Positions 36,676-47,252 of a stretch of DNA of 64,000 nucleotides are shown here, in pieces (position 1 is the first letter of the stretch; each line of letters starts with the position of its first letter). The DNA lies in NCBI RefSeq assembly GCF_023015985.1, contig NZ_JALKAO010000001.1, positions 62,001-126,000 of the forward strand. The letters are read 5' to 3'. The position numbers and the translations under genes are program-made. The notes beneath the pieces are model-generated. The model made no database searches. It was not told the origin of the DNA and worked only from the letters and a program-made list of their open reading frames with translations. This stretch comes from Marivita sp. S6314. Lineage in GTDB: Bacteria; Pseudomonadota; Alphaproteobacteria; Rhodobacterales; Rhodobacteraceae.

Positions 36676-38724
36676 TCACCCCCGCCGCCTCCTCCGCACA
36701 CGCCCCCCATCACTGCCATCCCCCTGCGCATTGAACCCCACAACCGGCAGTGTCACCACTTTCCCCAACTCCGGGAAGGGGTCGGTGGCGTGGGGGATGG
36801 CGTTGGCGGCGACGAAGTGCTCCTGGAATTTCGGCTCGATGGCGGTTTCGACCTTGGTGATCTCGCGGACGGTGCGGGTGATATGGGATCGGGCGGTGAG
36901 GTTGCAGAGGGCGATGCGCGCACCTGTGCCGGCGGCGTTTCCGGCGCTGGTAACCTTATCTAAAGGAACGTCTGGAATCATTCCCAGAACCATCGCGTGT
37001 TTGGCTGAGATGTGGGCCCCGAACGCCCCGGCCAGCACAACGCGGTCCACGGTGTCGACGTTCATTTCGTCCATCAAAAGGCGTGCGCCCGCGTAAAGAG
37101 CGGATTTGGCAAGCTGAATGGCGCGGATGTCGCCTTGGGTGACGGTGATGCGCGGGCCTCCGTCCGCTGTGGCGTCGTGGATCAGGTAGGCATGGGTGCG
37201 GCCTTCCGGGATGCTGCGCGCCGTCCCGGTCTGCGCGGCGGACCCGATCAGGCCCGAGGGGTCCATCAGCCCCGCCATGCGCAGCTCGGCCACGGCCTCG
37301 ATGATGCCCGACCCACAGATGCCGGTGATGCCGGTGCCTGCGGTCTGGGTCCAGAACTCCGGGTCGTCGGACCAGAGGTCACAGCCGATGACCTTGAAGC
37401 GCGGGTCTTTGGTGACGGGATCAATGCGGATCGCCTCGATCGCACCGGGGGCGGCGCGTTGCCCGGAACTGATCTGCGCGCCCTCGAACGCGGGGCCGGT
37501 GGGCGACGAACAGGCCAGCACGCGCGTAGTGTTGCCCAGCAGGATTTCCGCGTTGGTGCCGACATCGACGATGAGCACAAGGTCCTCGGACTTGCCCGGC
37601 TCTTCGGACAGCGCGACAGCGGCGGCATCCGCCCCCACATGGCCCGCGATACAGGGCAGGATGTGGATCTGCGCCGACGCGGGCAGGGCGTTGAGGTGCA
37701 GGTCAGCCGCCGTGAGGTTCATCGCCTCGGAGGTGGCGAGCGCAAACGGGGCCTGACCCAGTTCGACCGGGTCGATGCCCAGAAGCAGGTGGTGCATGAC
37801 CGGGTTGCAGACGAAGACCGTCTCAAGGATCAGGTCGGGCGTGATCTGCGCCTCTGCCGCGATTTCCGTGGCCAGCGTGTTGATCGCCTCACGCACCGCG
37901 CGGGTCATTTCCATATCGCCGCCGGGGTTCATCATTGCGTAGGACACGCGGGACATCAGGTCTTCACCAAAGCGGATCTGCGGGTTCATGATGCCGGAAC
38001 TGGCGACAACTTCGCCGGTATCGAGGTTCGTCAGATGCGCCGCGACGGTGGTGGAGCCGAGGTCAATCGCCAGCCCATAAAGCCCGCCTTCATGCAGGCC
38101 GGGCCACGCCGCGATGATCGTGGGCGTGGCGGCGTGGTGGGTCTTGTGCAGGGCAACGGTGATTTTCCATTGGCCTTTGCGTAGGATCGGTTGCAGCCCG
38201 GTCAGGACCGGGAACGCACAAGTGACGGTGTCGATGTCCCACTGCGCCTTGAGCGCGCGCGCGACGCGCTCGAGATCGCCGGTCGGTTCGTGCATGTCGG
38301 GTTCGTCGACTTCGATGTAGTAAAGCCGCGTGGCCGGGTCCATTTCGATCACCCGCGCAGAGGCGGCCTTGCGTACAACCTGCCGGTGCACCTGGGATTC
38401 GGGCGGGACGTCGATGACGATGTCGCCCATGACCTGCGCCTGACAGCCCAGACGCCGCCCCGGTTTCAGCCCGCGCTTTTCATCATACCGCGCCTCGACC
38501 TTGTTCCAGTCGGACAATGCGCCGTCGGCGGCTGTTAACCCGTGTTTAGGAAATTCACCGTAAGACGGGGTGATCTGGCATTTCGAACAAATCCCGCGCC
38601 CGCCGCAGACGGAATCCAGATCCACACCCAACTGCCGGGCGGCGGTCAGGACCGGTGTGCCCACGGGAAAGTGCCCGCGTTTGCCGGAGGGGGTGAAAAC
38701 GACGAGAGGATCTTGGTTGGACAT
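36676..38724 (-). CDS. ASKHA-domain [2Fe-2S] corrinoid-activating protein (RACo-like, DUF4445)
   Basis: A 682-residue protein expected to reduce inactive cob(II)alamin of corrinoid methyltransferase systems in an ATP-dependent way. The N-terminal plant-type [2Fe-2S] domain has C40, C46 and C49 in CGGRGICSKC and the fourth ligand C94 (RLGCQA). The ASKHA ATPase core begins at YGLAIDLGSTTVAAHL and includes LIVDVGTNAEILLG and VLAGAFGAHIS. The C-terminus ends in an unusual GRVRRRRRG tail. An MttB-type methyltransferase lies 17 kb away; no corrinoid protein gene is visible. Confidence 0.88.
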   Translation of the reverse strand: MSNQDPLVVFTPSGKRGHFPVGTPVLTAARQLGVDLDSVCGGRGICSKCQITPSYGEFPKHGLTAADGALSDWNKVEARYDEKRGLKPGRRLGCQAQVMGDIVIDVPPESQVHRQVVRKAASARVIEMDPATRLYYIEVDEPDMHEPTGDLERVARALKAQWDIDTVTCAFPVLTGLQPILRKGQWKITVALHKTHHAATPTIIAAWPGLHEGGLYGLAIDLGSTTVAAHLTNLDTGEVVASSGIMNPQIRFGEDLMSRVSYAMMNPGGDMEMTRAVREAINTLATEIAAEAQITPDLILETVFVCNPVMHHLLLGIDPVELGQAPFALATSEAMNLTAADLHLNALPASAQIHILPCIAGHVGADAAAVALSEEPGKSEDLVLIVDVGTNAEILLGNTTRVLACSSPTGPAFEGAQISSGQRAAPGAIEAIRIDPVTKDPRFKVIGCDLWSDDPEFWTQTAGTGITGICGSGIIEAVAELRMAGLMDPSGLIGSAAQTGTARSIPEGRTHAYLIHDATADGGPRITVTQGDIRAIQLAKSALYAGARLLMDEMNVDTVDRVVLAGAFGAHISAKHAMVLGMIPDVPLDKVTSAGNAAGTGARIALCNLTARSHITRTVREITKVETAIEPKFQEHFVAANAIPHATDPFPELGKVVTLPVVGFNAQGDGSDGGRVRRRRRG

Positions 38725-38885
38725 GGAACACCCTGTGTGTGTGATTGCTGTGGATCATAGGCGCGCACGGGTTTGGAAAAAGGAGAATTGCGTCACAATC
38801 TTGGTGTTGAGCGGCATTCATCGCATCGTTGACCGGACCACCAGAACAATGCGACGGTGCAAGGGTTAAACAATAGGCGGGCGGC

Positions 38886-39353
38886 ATGCGAATTATCCTG
38901 GCACTCCTGACACATGGCGTGGCATTGGCCGTTGGTTTTGCGCTTGGGATCTACTTTTTGCCAATCCTGACCGCGCCCCCGGCACCCGATGCCGCGGTGC
39001 TTCAGGCGGAAGCGGCGAAGGCGCAGTTTTCAGCAACGTTGACACGAGATTTGCGGGGCAGTGACCGTCTGCATTGGGGCGAAGGCACGATCAGTGTGTC
39101 ATCGGATATGATCGTGCATGAAGGTGCGCTGGCACCGGGGCCGGATTACAAGCTTTATCTGCTGAAGCAATTTGTTGAACATGAAGATGAATTCGAGCCG
39201 ATCAAGTCGGACGCGGTGCAGATCGGCGATGTGAAAAGCTTTGGCGGGTTCCTGCTGGACATACCGGACGGCGTGGACGTGACCGCGTATAACACTGTTC
39301 TGATCTGGTGTGAGGCGTTTGGGGAATTCATCACGGCGGCGCAGTACCAGTAA
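38886..39353 (+). CDS. DM13 domain membrane-anchored protein
   Basis: A 155-residue protein with one N-terminal helix (ALLTHGVALAVGFALGIYFL) and a periplasmic DM13 domain: GEGTISVSS, HEGALAPGPDYKLYLLKQFV, SFGGFLLDIPDGVDVTAYNTVLIWCEAFGEFI. DM13 domains include a conserved Cys and have been proposed to bind a cofactor or take part in redox chemistry. Divergent from the RACo-like gene. Confidence 0.85.
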   Translation: MRIILALLTHGVALAVGFALGIYFLPILTAPPAPDAAVLQAEAAKAQFSATLTRDLRGSDRLHWGEGTISVSSDMIVHEGALAPGPDYKLYLLKQFVEHEDEFEPIKSDAVQIGDVKSFGGFLLDIPDGVDVTAYNTVLIWCEAFGEFITAAQYQ

Positions 39354-39746
39354 CGCCGATCGCCCCGCGCCGTCTTTGGACGGGCAGGGGATCTGCGTGT
39401 GATCCTTGGAGAAAGCGGCGCCGCTTGAGGTGCTGACGGTTCTCTCGTGTATCCGCAATTCAATGCGGGACCTGTACTTTGGGGATACCAAAGCCTGTTC
39501 AGACCGGTCTCTCATGGTCGGCCTTCCGGCGTCAGAGAGAGTGCGTGTTTTGCAATGTCATGAACCACCAATACCCTGCCGCGCTCCGCGACCTGGGGAC
39601 AGTGTTGGTTCACGAAATTTTGTCATCACAAAACCCGCGTGTCAGGATCGTGTCGCGGCATGGGAGTGACCCTTCCCGCTCGATGCGCATCGTGGGGGAG
39701 GGTATGCCCAAGTAGTTGTAAACAAGAGGATAATGGTGCGGACGGT
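39354..39746. other. gap without recognisable gene
   Basis: About 390 bases between the DM13 gene and the stem-loop array. Short open frames exist (for example from 39406 to 39669) but have no start signal, no family resemblance and atypical composition. Nothing supported is seen in this stretch. Confidence 0.6.
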
Positions 39747-39834
39747 GCCAAGAGCTTTGCAAAGCACTTGGCCCGGTGAACAACCGGGATGCCGCCTTTT
39801 GGAAAAAGGCGGCTAAGCCTTTTTACAAAGGCTT
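39747..39834. repeat. array of four consecutive stem-loops
   Basis: Four inverted repeats follow each other almost without spacer. They are GCCAAGaGCTTTG and its mirror (39747-39772, A-A mismatches only), CCGGT-GAACA-ACCGG (39773-39787), GCCGCCTTTT-GG-AAAAAGGCGGC (39791-39813) and AAGCCTTT-TTAC-AAAGGCTT (39815-39834). The last one overlaps the stop of the CoA-transferase gene. The last two could serve as bidirectional terminators. Confidence 0.7.
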
Positions 39835-40986
39835 TCCCGCCGTACCCGCCAGCCAGCGCAGGATTTCCCCACGGTTGCCATCCAGTTCGGGGGCCGCTGT
39901 GCGCACGGCGGGATCGCCGAGACCGGACATCTTGATCGGGTTGCCCGCAGCCTTGAACGCCGGGCGTCCATTGCGATCCAACACATCGACCACCATGTTC
40001 CGGGCCAGGATCTGGGGATCCCGCAAGACCTGATCGACGCTTTGGATCGGCCCGCTTGGAATCCCGGCTGCCCCGAGTTTGGCAATCCAGTGGGCGCGGG
40101 TCTTGTCGATGGTCACGGCCTCGATCAGACGTTTGAGAAGGCGGGCATTGTCCACCCGCGCGGGGTTGGTCGCGAACCGCGGATCGTCCGACAAGGGCAG
40201 GTTCAGCGCGACGCAGAGCTTTTCGAACAAAACATCATTGCCCGCCGCGATCACGAACAACCCGTCGCTGGCGTGGAAGGTTTCAAACGGGGCGATACTG
40301 GGATGGCGCGCGCCCGTCGGGACTGGGGGAGTTCCGGTGACCGTTGTGATGGCGATGGCGTGTTCGAGGATCGCCAGTTGCGCATCGAGCATGGCAATAT
40401 CAACCTTGCGCCCGATCCCGGTTTTCGTGCGGTCCACCAATGCGGCCAAGACCCCCTGCGCGAGGTACATGCCCGCGATGATATCCCCGATGGAGGCCCC
40501 GACGCGTACCGGGTCGCGCCCCTTTTCGCCGGTGATCGACATCACGCCGCCGCGCGCCTGCACCACCATGTCATAGGCGGGGCGTTTGGCGTCCGGTCCG
40601 GTGTGGCCGAACCCGGACACCGCGCCGTAGATCAGTTTCGGAAACTGCGCGTGAAGGTCGTCATACCCATAGCCAAGCCGCTCCATCACGCCCGGACGGA
40701 AGTTTTCCAGAATGATGTCGGCATGCGGCAAGAGCCGTTCGAAGATGTCGCGATCAGCGTCGGATTTGAGGTCCAGCGCGATGGATTTCTTGGAATGGTT
40801 GATGGCTGCGAAATAGGCAGATTTGCCGCCAACGAACGGCGGAAAGGCACGGGTGTCATCCCCGCTTTCGGGGCGTTCGATCTTGATCACCTCGGCACCC
40901 AGATCGGCCAGCGACATCGAGCAGAACGGCCCCGCCAGCACATGGGTGAGGTCAAGGATTCTGATGCCCGCAAGTGGATCGGTCAT
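39823..40986 (-). CDS. family III CoA-transferase (CaiB/BaiF)
   Basis: A 387-residue cytosolic enzyme that moves CoA between carboxylic acids through aspartyl-CoA chemistry. Start MTDPLAGIRILDLTHVLAGP, with the family core GAEVIKIERPESGDDTR and NHSKKSIALDLK. The catalytic aspartate is in RPAYDMVVQARGG. Substrates of this family vary (carnitine, formate/oxalate, succinate/malate), and no neighbour fixes it here. The stop lies inside the fourth stem-loop of the array at 39815-39834. Confidence 0.9.
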   Translation of the reverse strand: MTDPLAGIRILDLTHVLAGPFCSMSLADLGAEVIKIERPESGDDTRAFPPFVGGKSAYFAAINHSKKSIALDLKSDADRDIFERLLPHADIILENFRPGVMERLGYGYDDLHAQFPKLIYGAVSGFGHTGPDAKRPAYDMVVQARGGVMSITGEKGRDPVRVGASIGDIIAGMYLAQGVLAALVDRTKTGIGRKVDIAMLDAQLAILEHAIAITTVTGTPPVPTGARHPSIAPFETFHASDGLFVIAAGNDVLFEKLCVALNLPLSDDPRFATNPARVDNARLLKRLIEAVTIDKTRAHWIAKLGAAGIPSGPIQSVDQVLRDPQILARNMVVDVLDRNGRPAFKAAGNPIKMSGLGDPAVRTAAPELDGNRGEILRWLAGTAGKPL

Positions 40987-41089
40987 GGGTCTGCCTGTGT
41001 CTGCGTTTTTTTCCTTCAATGAACGCCGGTGGCGCTGCGCTTGCAAGCTGGATTTTGCGCGCGCAGCAGGGTCGGCGGATTTTCGGCGC

Positions 41090-42046
41090 TCAGGCGCGGG
41101 TGCTCCGTGCGTCGAAGATGAAGCCGAGCAGGTTCATCAGGACCTGGGCGGCCAGGATGGAGGTCGAGCCGGTCGGGTCGTAATCCGGGGCCACTTCCAC
41201 GAGGTCGATGCCGACGATGTCATGTGAGCGGGCGACGTGCTGCAGCAATTCCAGCACATCGTAATACAGGAACCCGCCATGGCTGGGCGTGCCGGTGCCC
41301 GGTGCGATCGAGGGGCAGAACGCGTCAATGTCGATGGTGATATAGATCGGTGCCTTGGGCGGCAGCCGCTTGGCAACGCCATCGGGGCCAAGCGCCCGCG
41401 CCTGGCGCACCGACAGGATATCCGACCCCCGGGCGCGGGCGTCTTCGTAGCCTTCGCGCGCGGTCGAGCTGACATTGCGGATGCCGACCTGGGTCATCCC
41501 GGACACCCATGGTTTTTCCGAGGCCCGGCGCATCGGGTTGCCATGTCCATTGCGCACCCCGTGCCGTTCATCGACGAAATCGAGATGGGCGTCGATCTGC
41601 AGGATATGGATCGGGTCATGGCCTTCGAACGCGTCAATGCAGGGGATGTTGATCGAATGATCGCCCCCGATTACCACGGGCAGGGCCCCGGCGGCGCGGA
41701 TGGCGCGTACACCTTTGGCGATATTGGCGTGGCTTTGCACGGTGTCGGTATGCACGATATCGGCGTCGCCCAGATCCACGATCCGCGTGTTGGCCAGATA
41801 CGTGACATCGTCTTCGTGGTCATAGGCCCCGGCATGCCCAAAGCTGAACAGCGTGGAGGCCTCGCGCACCCCGCGCGGACCGAACCGCGCGCCTGCGCGC
41901 CATTGGGTCCCCGCGTCAAAGGGGGCACCCAGAATCGCGACATCGGCGTCAATGTGGCTCCAATCGTCCTGATAGGGGCTGCGAGCAAAGGTGCAGATTC
42001 CGGTAAAGGGCAGATTCAGGCGTCCGGCCTCGTATCCATGGGTCAT
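41090..42046 (-). CDS. agmatinase-family ureohydrolase
   Basis: Mn-dependent hydrolase of 318 residues that splits urea from a guanidino compound (agmatine, guanidinobutyrate, guanidinopropionate or a relative). Metal motifs are GGDHS, QIDAHLDF and TIDIDAFCPS, followed by GTGTP. In most relatives the third motif ends D-P where this one has Cys-Pro; the two metal-binding aspartates of D-I-D remain. The start at 42046 is chosen by family length. No polyamine genes lie next to it. Confidence 0.85.
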   Translation of the reverse strand: MTHGYEAGRLNLPFTGICTFARSPYQDDWSHIDADVAILGAPFDAGTQWRAGARFGPRGVREASTLFSFGHAGAYDHEDDVTYLANTRIVDLGDADIVHTDTVQSHANIAKGVRAIRAAGALPVVIGGDHSINIPCIDAFEGHDPIHILQIDAHLDFVDERHGVRNGHGNPMRRASEKPWVSGMTQVGIRNVSSTAREGYEDARARGSDILSVRQARALGPDGVAKRLPPKAPIYITIDIDAFCPSIAPGTGTPSHGGFLYYDVLELLQHVARSHDIVGIDLVEVAPDYDPTGSTSILAAQVLMNLLGFIFDARSTRA

Positions 42047-42179
42047 GGTGATCCTCGTGACTTGTTTTTCCCGACAGTGGTCCAGCCGATCTGCAAGGTA
42101 AAGGCCGAACCGAACGGGCACGTCCTGGCCGATTTGGGCTTTCCCCCAAACGGAACCCGTGCAATAGGGACGTGCCTAA

Positions 42180-43655
<1,476 letters not shown>

Positions 43656-43673
43656 TCTTCTGGACCTGCACAC

Positions 43674-44825
43674 ATGACGCCCGCCGCCCGATGGGCCGCA
43701 GCCGCGCAGATCATGGATCAGATCACGGCGGGTGACCCGGCCGAGAAAGCGCTGACCACCTGGGCGCGTAAATCGCGCTTTGCCGGATCCAAGGACCGCG
43801 CGGCGATCCGCGATCATGTCTTTGATATCCTGCGTTGCTGGCGCAGTACTGCGGCGCTTGGCGGCGGCGACACGGGGCGTCAGCTTGTTCTGGGTCGGTT
43901 GCGGCAGATCGGGGTCGATCCCGAGCTTGTCTTTACCGGTGATGGCTACGCGATGCCGCCCTTGACCGCCGAGGAACGTGCCGCTGGGTGTGCGCCGAAG
44001 GGGGCCGAGGCAGGTGATCTTCCCGATTGGCTTTATGACATGTTTGTCAGCTCTTTGGGCGATAAAGCTAAAGCGCATGCTGAAGCGCTGCGGCATCGGG
44101 CATCGGTGTTCCTGCGGGTCAATATGTTGAAGTCGGATGTGGCCACGGCGCAGGCGGCATTGGCGGATGCATCAATCCCCACACGCCCTCACCCGCTGTC
44201 AAACACCGCGCTGGAAGTTCTGGAGAACCCGCGTCGGGTGTCACAAAGCACCGCCTATCTGACCGGGCAGGTGGAACTGCAGGATGTGGCCAGCCAGGCG
44301 GTTGTTGACGCATTACCGTTAACCAAAGGCATGCGCATTCTGGACTATTGTGCAGGTGGCGGTGGCAAAACCCTTGCGATGGCGGCACGATTGCACGGTC
44401 CGGTCGACGCGCATGACCATGATCCGAGCCGCATGACGGATATTCCGACCCGTGCGGCGCGTGCGGGCGCGGATGTTGTTCTGACAGCTCAGCCGAAAGG
44501 GGTATACGATCTGGTGCTGGCGGATGTGCCATGTTCCGGCAGCGGTTCGTGGCGGCGCGCGCCCGAGGCCAAGTGGCGGTTGACGCCCGAGATGCTGACA
44601 TCGGTGATCGCCACTCAGGCGAGTATTCTCGACACCGTCCAGACCCTTGTCGGCCCCAAGGGTGTGCTGGCCTATGCGACCTGTTCGGTCCTGCCGAGCG
44701 AAAATGAAGATCAAATTGATGCCTTTCTTGAGCGGGCACCGGGTTGGACATGCACGTTGCAACAGCGTTTCGATCTTGATCAGGGGGGCGACGGGTTCTT
44801 TTTGGCGCTCTTGACGCGTTCCTGA
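43674..44825 (+). CDS. RsmB/NOP-family RNA m5C methyltransferase
   Basis: SAM-dependent cytosine-5 RNA methyltransferase of 383 residues. An N-terminal NusB-like part (WARKSRFAGSKDRAAIRDHVFD) precedes the Rossmann domain. Catalytic motifs are DVPCSGSGSWRRAPEAKWR (motif IV Cys) and ATCSVLPSENEDQI (motif VI Cys). SAM loop: ILDYCAGGGGKTLAM. Likely an rRNA enzyme; the exact target base is not evident. Probably in one transcript with guaB. Confidence 0.88.
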   Translation: MTPAARWAAAAQIMDQITAGDPAEKALTTWARKSRFAGSKDRAAIRDHVFDILRCWRSTAALGGGDTGRQLVLGRLRQIGVDPELVFTGDGYAMPPLTAEERAAGCAPKGAEAGDLPDWLYDMFVSSLGDKAKAHAEALRHRASVFLRVNMLKSDVATAQAALADASIPTRPHPLSNTALEVLENPRRVSQSTAYLTGQVELQDVASQAVVDALPLTKGMRILDYCAGGGGKTLAMAARLHGPVDAHDHDPSRMTDIPTRAARAGADVVLTAQPKGVYDLVLADVPCSGSGSWRRAPEAKWRLTPEMLTSVIATQASILDTVQTLVGPKGVLAYATCSVLPSENEDQIDAFLERAPGWTCTLQQRFDLDQGGDGFFLALLTRS

Positions 44826-44856
44826 AGACGAAATACAACTTAAAGATGTGTTCGAC

Positions 44857-44871
44857 TTAAGTGTCGCTTAA
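44857..44871 (+). promoter_or_regulatory. perfect CtrA box upstream of cckA
   Basis: TTAA-GTGTCGC-TTAA matches the CtrA consensus TTAA-N7-TTAA exactly. It lies 47 bases upstream of the cckA ATG and 31 bases after the previous stop. A further TTAA is at 44840-44843. It suggests feedback from phosphorylated CtrA on its own kinase gene. Confidence 0.75.
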
Positions 44872-44918
44872 TCATCTTGAGGTCAGATGGCGGGAATGGT
44901 CTTCCGAGGACTGTCATA

Positions 44919-47243
44919 ATGACGTATTTCGACCGATCCGCTCCGGTAACCCGACAACTGGGGTCCGCAACTGGCCTGTGCGCGATCTTTGCCAGCCTGT
45001 GCTTTGTGCTTGGCGTGGTTGCGCCACATGCGACGGTGCAAGCCGGATTCTTTGCGGCCGGTTTCGCTTTCTCACTTGCGTTCCTGGGGATCTGGCTGGT
45101 CTCCAAGTGGCGTGAGCGACAACAAAAACAAGCGTTTGCGAAGCTGGCTTTGCTTGTTGAACACGATGTTGCCGCCTGTCTTCTGACCGATCTGGACGGG
45201 CGCGTCCTGCGCCGCAACCGGGCGGCCGGAAAGACGTTGAAAGCGTCCAAGGGGCAGTTGCTGCGCACGCTTATCGGCGCGCATGTTGCCGATGCCTCAG
45301 GCCTGATTCACCGCGTGCAATGCGCCGCTGTGGACGAGGGAATCGCCTCGGAAACCGTGGTTTTGCCCGACAAACATATGCGAATCTGTGCACATCAGGT
45401 CGGACGTGACGCGCTGCTATGGCGGCTTGAACTTTTTGAAGATCGCAACCCGAGCGCCAAACAATCGGTCGACTATCCCACATTGACCATTGGACGCAGC
45501 GGAACTGTTCTGTGGATGAACGAAGCCGCGCGCGCGCTGGCTGGCGGACGGGTGCGGACGCTAAGCGACATCGTGGCGGATACGCCGGTCATCTCCGGGC
45601 GCACGCATATGGTTGGGTCGGCCGGAAACGCATCTGACTATATAGTCAATCGGCATGATGCCGGATTGGGACGCGAAGAAGTGGTGTTTGTCCCGGTGGA
45701 ACACCCTACGGATCCCGGCTCAAGGGATGCGGGGTTCGAAGACCTTCCCGTGCCACTGTTGAAGTTGCGACCCGATGGCGTAATCGACCGCGCGAACAAG
45801 TCTGCGCGTGCCTTGCTGAACATTGCGGATGTGGGATCGCAGACCCTCTCGGATGTGATGGAGGGATTGGGACGGTCAATCCCGGATTGGCTGGCTGACG
45901 CGGCAACGGGGAAGGGCCTTCGGCGATCAGAATTCCTGCGGCTCACACGGGCAGATCGCGAGGTGTTCGTGCAAGTCACCCTGACGCGCATCGTGGAAGG
46001 CGGAGAAAGCCTTTTGATTGCCGTGTTGAATGACGCCACCGAACTCAAAAGCCTTGAGGCGCAGTTCGTGCAGGGGCAAAAGATGCAGGCCATAGGGCAA
46101 CTTGCAGGCGGCGTCGCGCATGATTTCAACAATTTGCTAACGGCGATATCCGGCCATTGTGACCTGTTATTGCTGCGCCATGATCAGGGGGATCCGGATT
46201 ACGCCGATTTGATTCAAATCCACCAGAATGCCAATCGCGCGGCGGCCTTGGTGGGGCAATTGCTGGCGTTTTCCCGAAAGCAGACTTTGCGCCCCGAACA
46301 GCTTGATCTCAGGGATACGTTGTCGGATTTGACCCATCTTCTGAACCGACTGGTTGGTGAGAAGGTCGCTTTGCAGCTGCGGCAGAACCCGGTTTTGCCA
46401 GCAATCCGCGCGGATAAGCGTCAGCTTGAGCAGGTGATCATGAACCTCGTGGTCAATGCACGCGACGCGATGGCGGACGGTGGCACGATCCTGATCGAAA
46501 CCGATGAACAGGTGCTGGAGGATGACCTGCAAAACGGCCGCGCCAAGGTTCCGGCCGGGGCCTACGTCGTGGTGCGGGTTAAGGACGAAGGCAGCGGCAT
46601 ACCGCAAGACAAGCTGGAGAAAGTGTTCGAGCCGTTCTACACGACAAAGCGGACCGGAGAGGGAACCGGGCTGGGACTGTCAACGGTGTATGGCATCGTC
46701 AAACAAACCGGCGGGTTCATCTTTGTGGACAGTGTTCCGGGCAAAGGCAGCACCTTTACCTTGATGTTCCCGGTCTGCGATGACCCAGACGCGGACGTGC
46801 CTGAAGTTCAGGAGCGTGCGGAAGACGTGCCGATGAGCTTTGATGGCGGTGTGGTTTTGCTTGTGGAAGACGAAGCGCCGGTGCGCGCGTTTGCCTCGCG
46901 TGCGCTGGAACATCGCGGGTTCAAAGTGATCGAGGCCGATTGCGCCGAAACTGCGTTGGATCTTCTGAAGGACCAAACCCTCAAGGTCGATGTGTTTGTC
47001 ACCGACGTGGTGATGCCCGGGCTGGATGGCCCAAGCTGGGTCCGCAAAGCGCGCGCCGACCGACCGGATGTTCCGGTGGTCTTCATGTCCGGCTATGCGG
47101 AAGACGTGTTCAAATCCCAGGGGTCGCGCATTGAAGCCTCGGCCTTTATCGCGAAACCATTTTCACTGACAGAACTGACATCGGTGGTGAACCAACAGAT
47201 GTTGTCACCGACTGAAACATATGCCTCCGGCGCACCCCAGTAA
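44919..47243 (+). CDS. cckA: hybrid sensor histidine kinase CckA
   Basis: Top of the CckA-ChpT-CtrA phosphorelay, 774 residues. Two N-terminal transmembrane segments (about 18-62), PAS-like regions, then the HisKA box with H401 in GGVAHDFNNLLTAI. The ATPase boxes are VMNLVVNARDAM, DEGSGIP and GTGLGLSTVYG. A C-terminal receiver carries Asp696 in VFVTDVVMPGLDG. The HDFNN box and overall layout distinguish CckA from other hybrid kinases. The ATG at 44919 is preceded by GAGGA and, further up, by a CtrA box. ChpT is encoded at 7001-7669. Confidence 0.92.
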   Translation: MTYFDRSAPVTRQLGSATGLCAIFASLCFVLGVVAPHATVQAGFFAAGFAFSLAFLGIWLVSKWRERQQKQAFAKLALLVEHDVAACLLTDLDGRVLRRNRAAGKTLKASKGQLLRTLIGAHVADASGLIHRVQCAAVDEGIASETVVLPDKHMRICAHQVGRDALLWRLELFEDRNPSAKQSVDYPTLTIGRSGTVLWMNEAARALAGGRVRTLSDIVADTPVISGRTHMVGSAGNASDYIVNRHDAGLGREEVVFVPVEHPTDPGSRDAGFEDLPVPLLKLRPDGVIDRANKSARALLNIADVGSQTLSDVMEGLGRSIPDWLADAATGKGLRRSEFLRLTRADREVFVQVTLTRIVEGGESLLIAVLNDATELKSLEAQFVQGQKMQAIGQLAGGVAHDFNNLLTAISGHCDLLLLRHDQGDPDYADLIQIHQNANRAAALVGQLLAFSRKQTLRPEQLDLRDTLSDLTHLLNRLVGEKVALQLRQNPVLPAIRADKRQLEQVIMNLVVNARDAMADGGTILIETDEQVLEDDLQNGRAKVPAGAYVVVRVKDEGSGIPQDKLEKVFEPFYTTKRTGEGTGLGLSTVYGIVKQTGGFIFVDSVPGKGSTFTLMFPVCDDPDADVPEVQERAEDVPMSFDGGVVLLVEDEAPVRAFASRALEHRGFKVIEADCAETALDLLKDQTLKVDVFVTDVVMPGLDGPSWVRKARADRPDVPVVFMSGYAEDVFKSQGSRIEASAFIAKPFSLTELTSVVNQQMLSPTETYASGAPQ

Positions 47244-47252
47244 CTGCACAAG

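Noticed and set aside
39406-39669. Open frames in the gap after the DM13 gene
   Set aside because: No start signal, no family resemblance and atypical amino-acid content; treated as non-coding.
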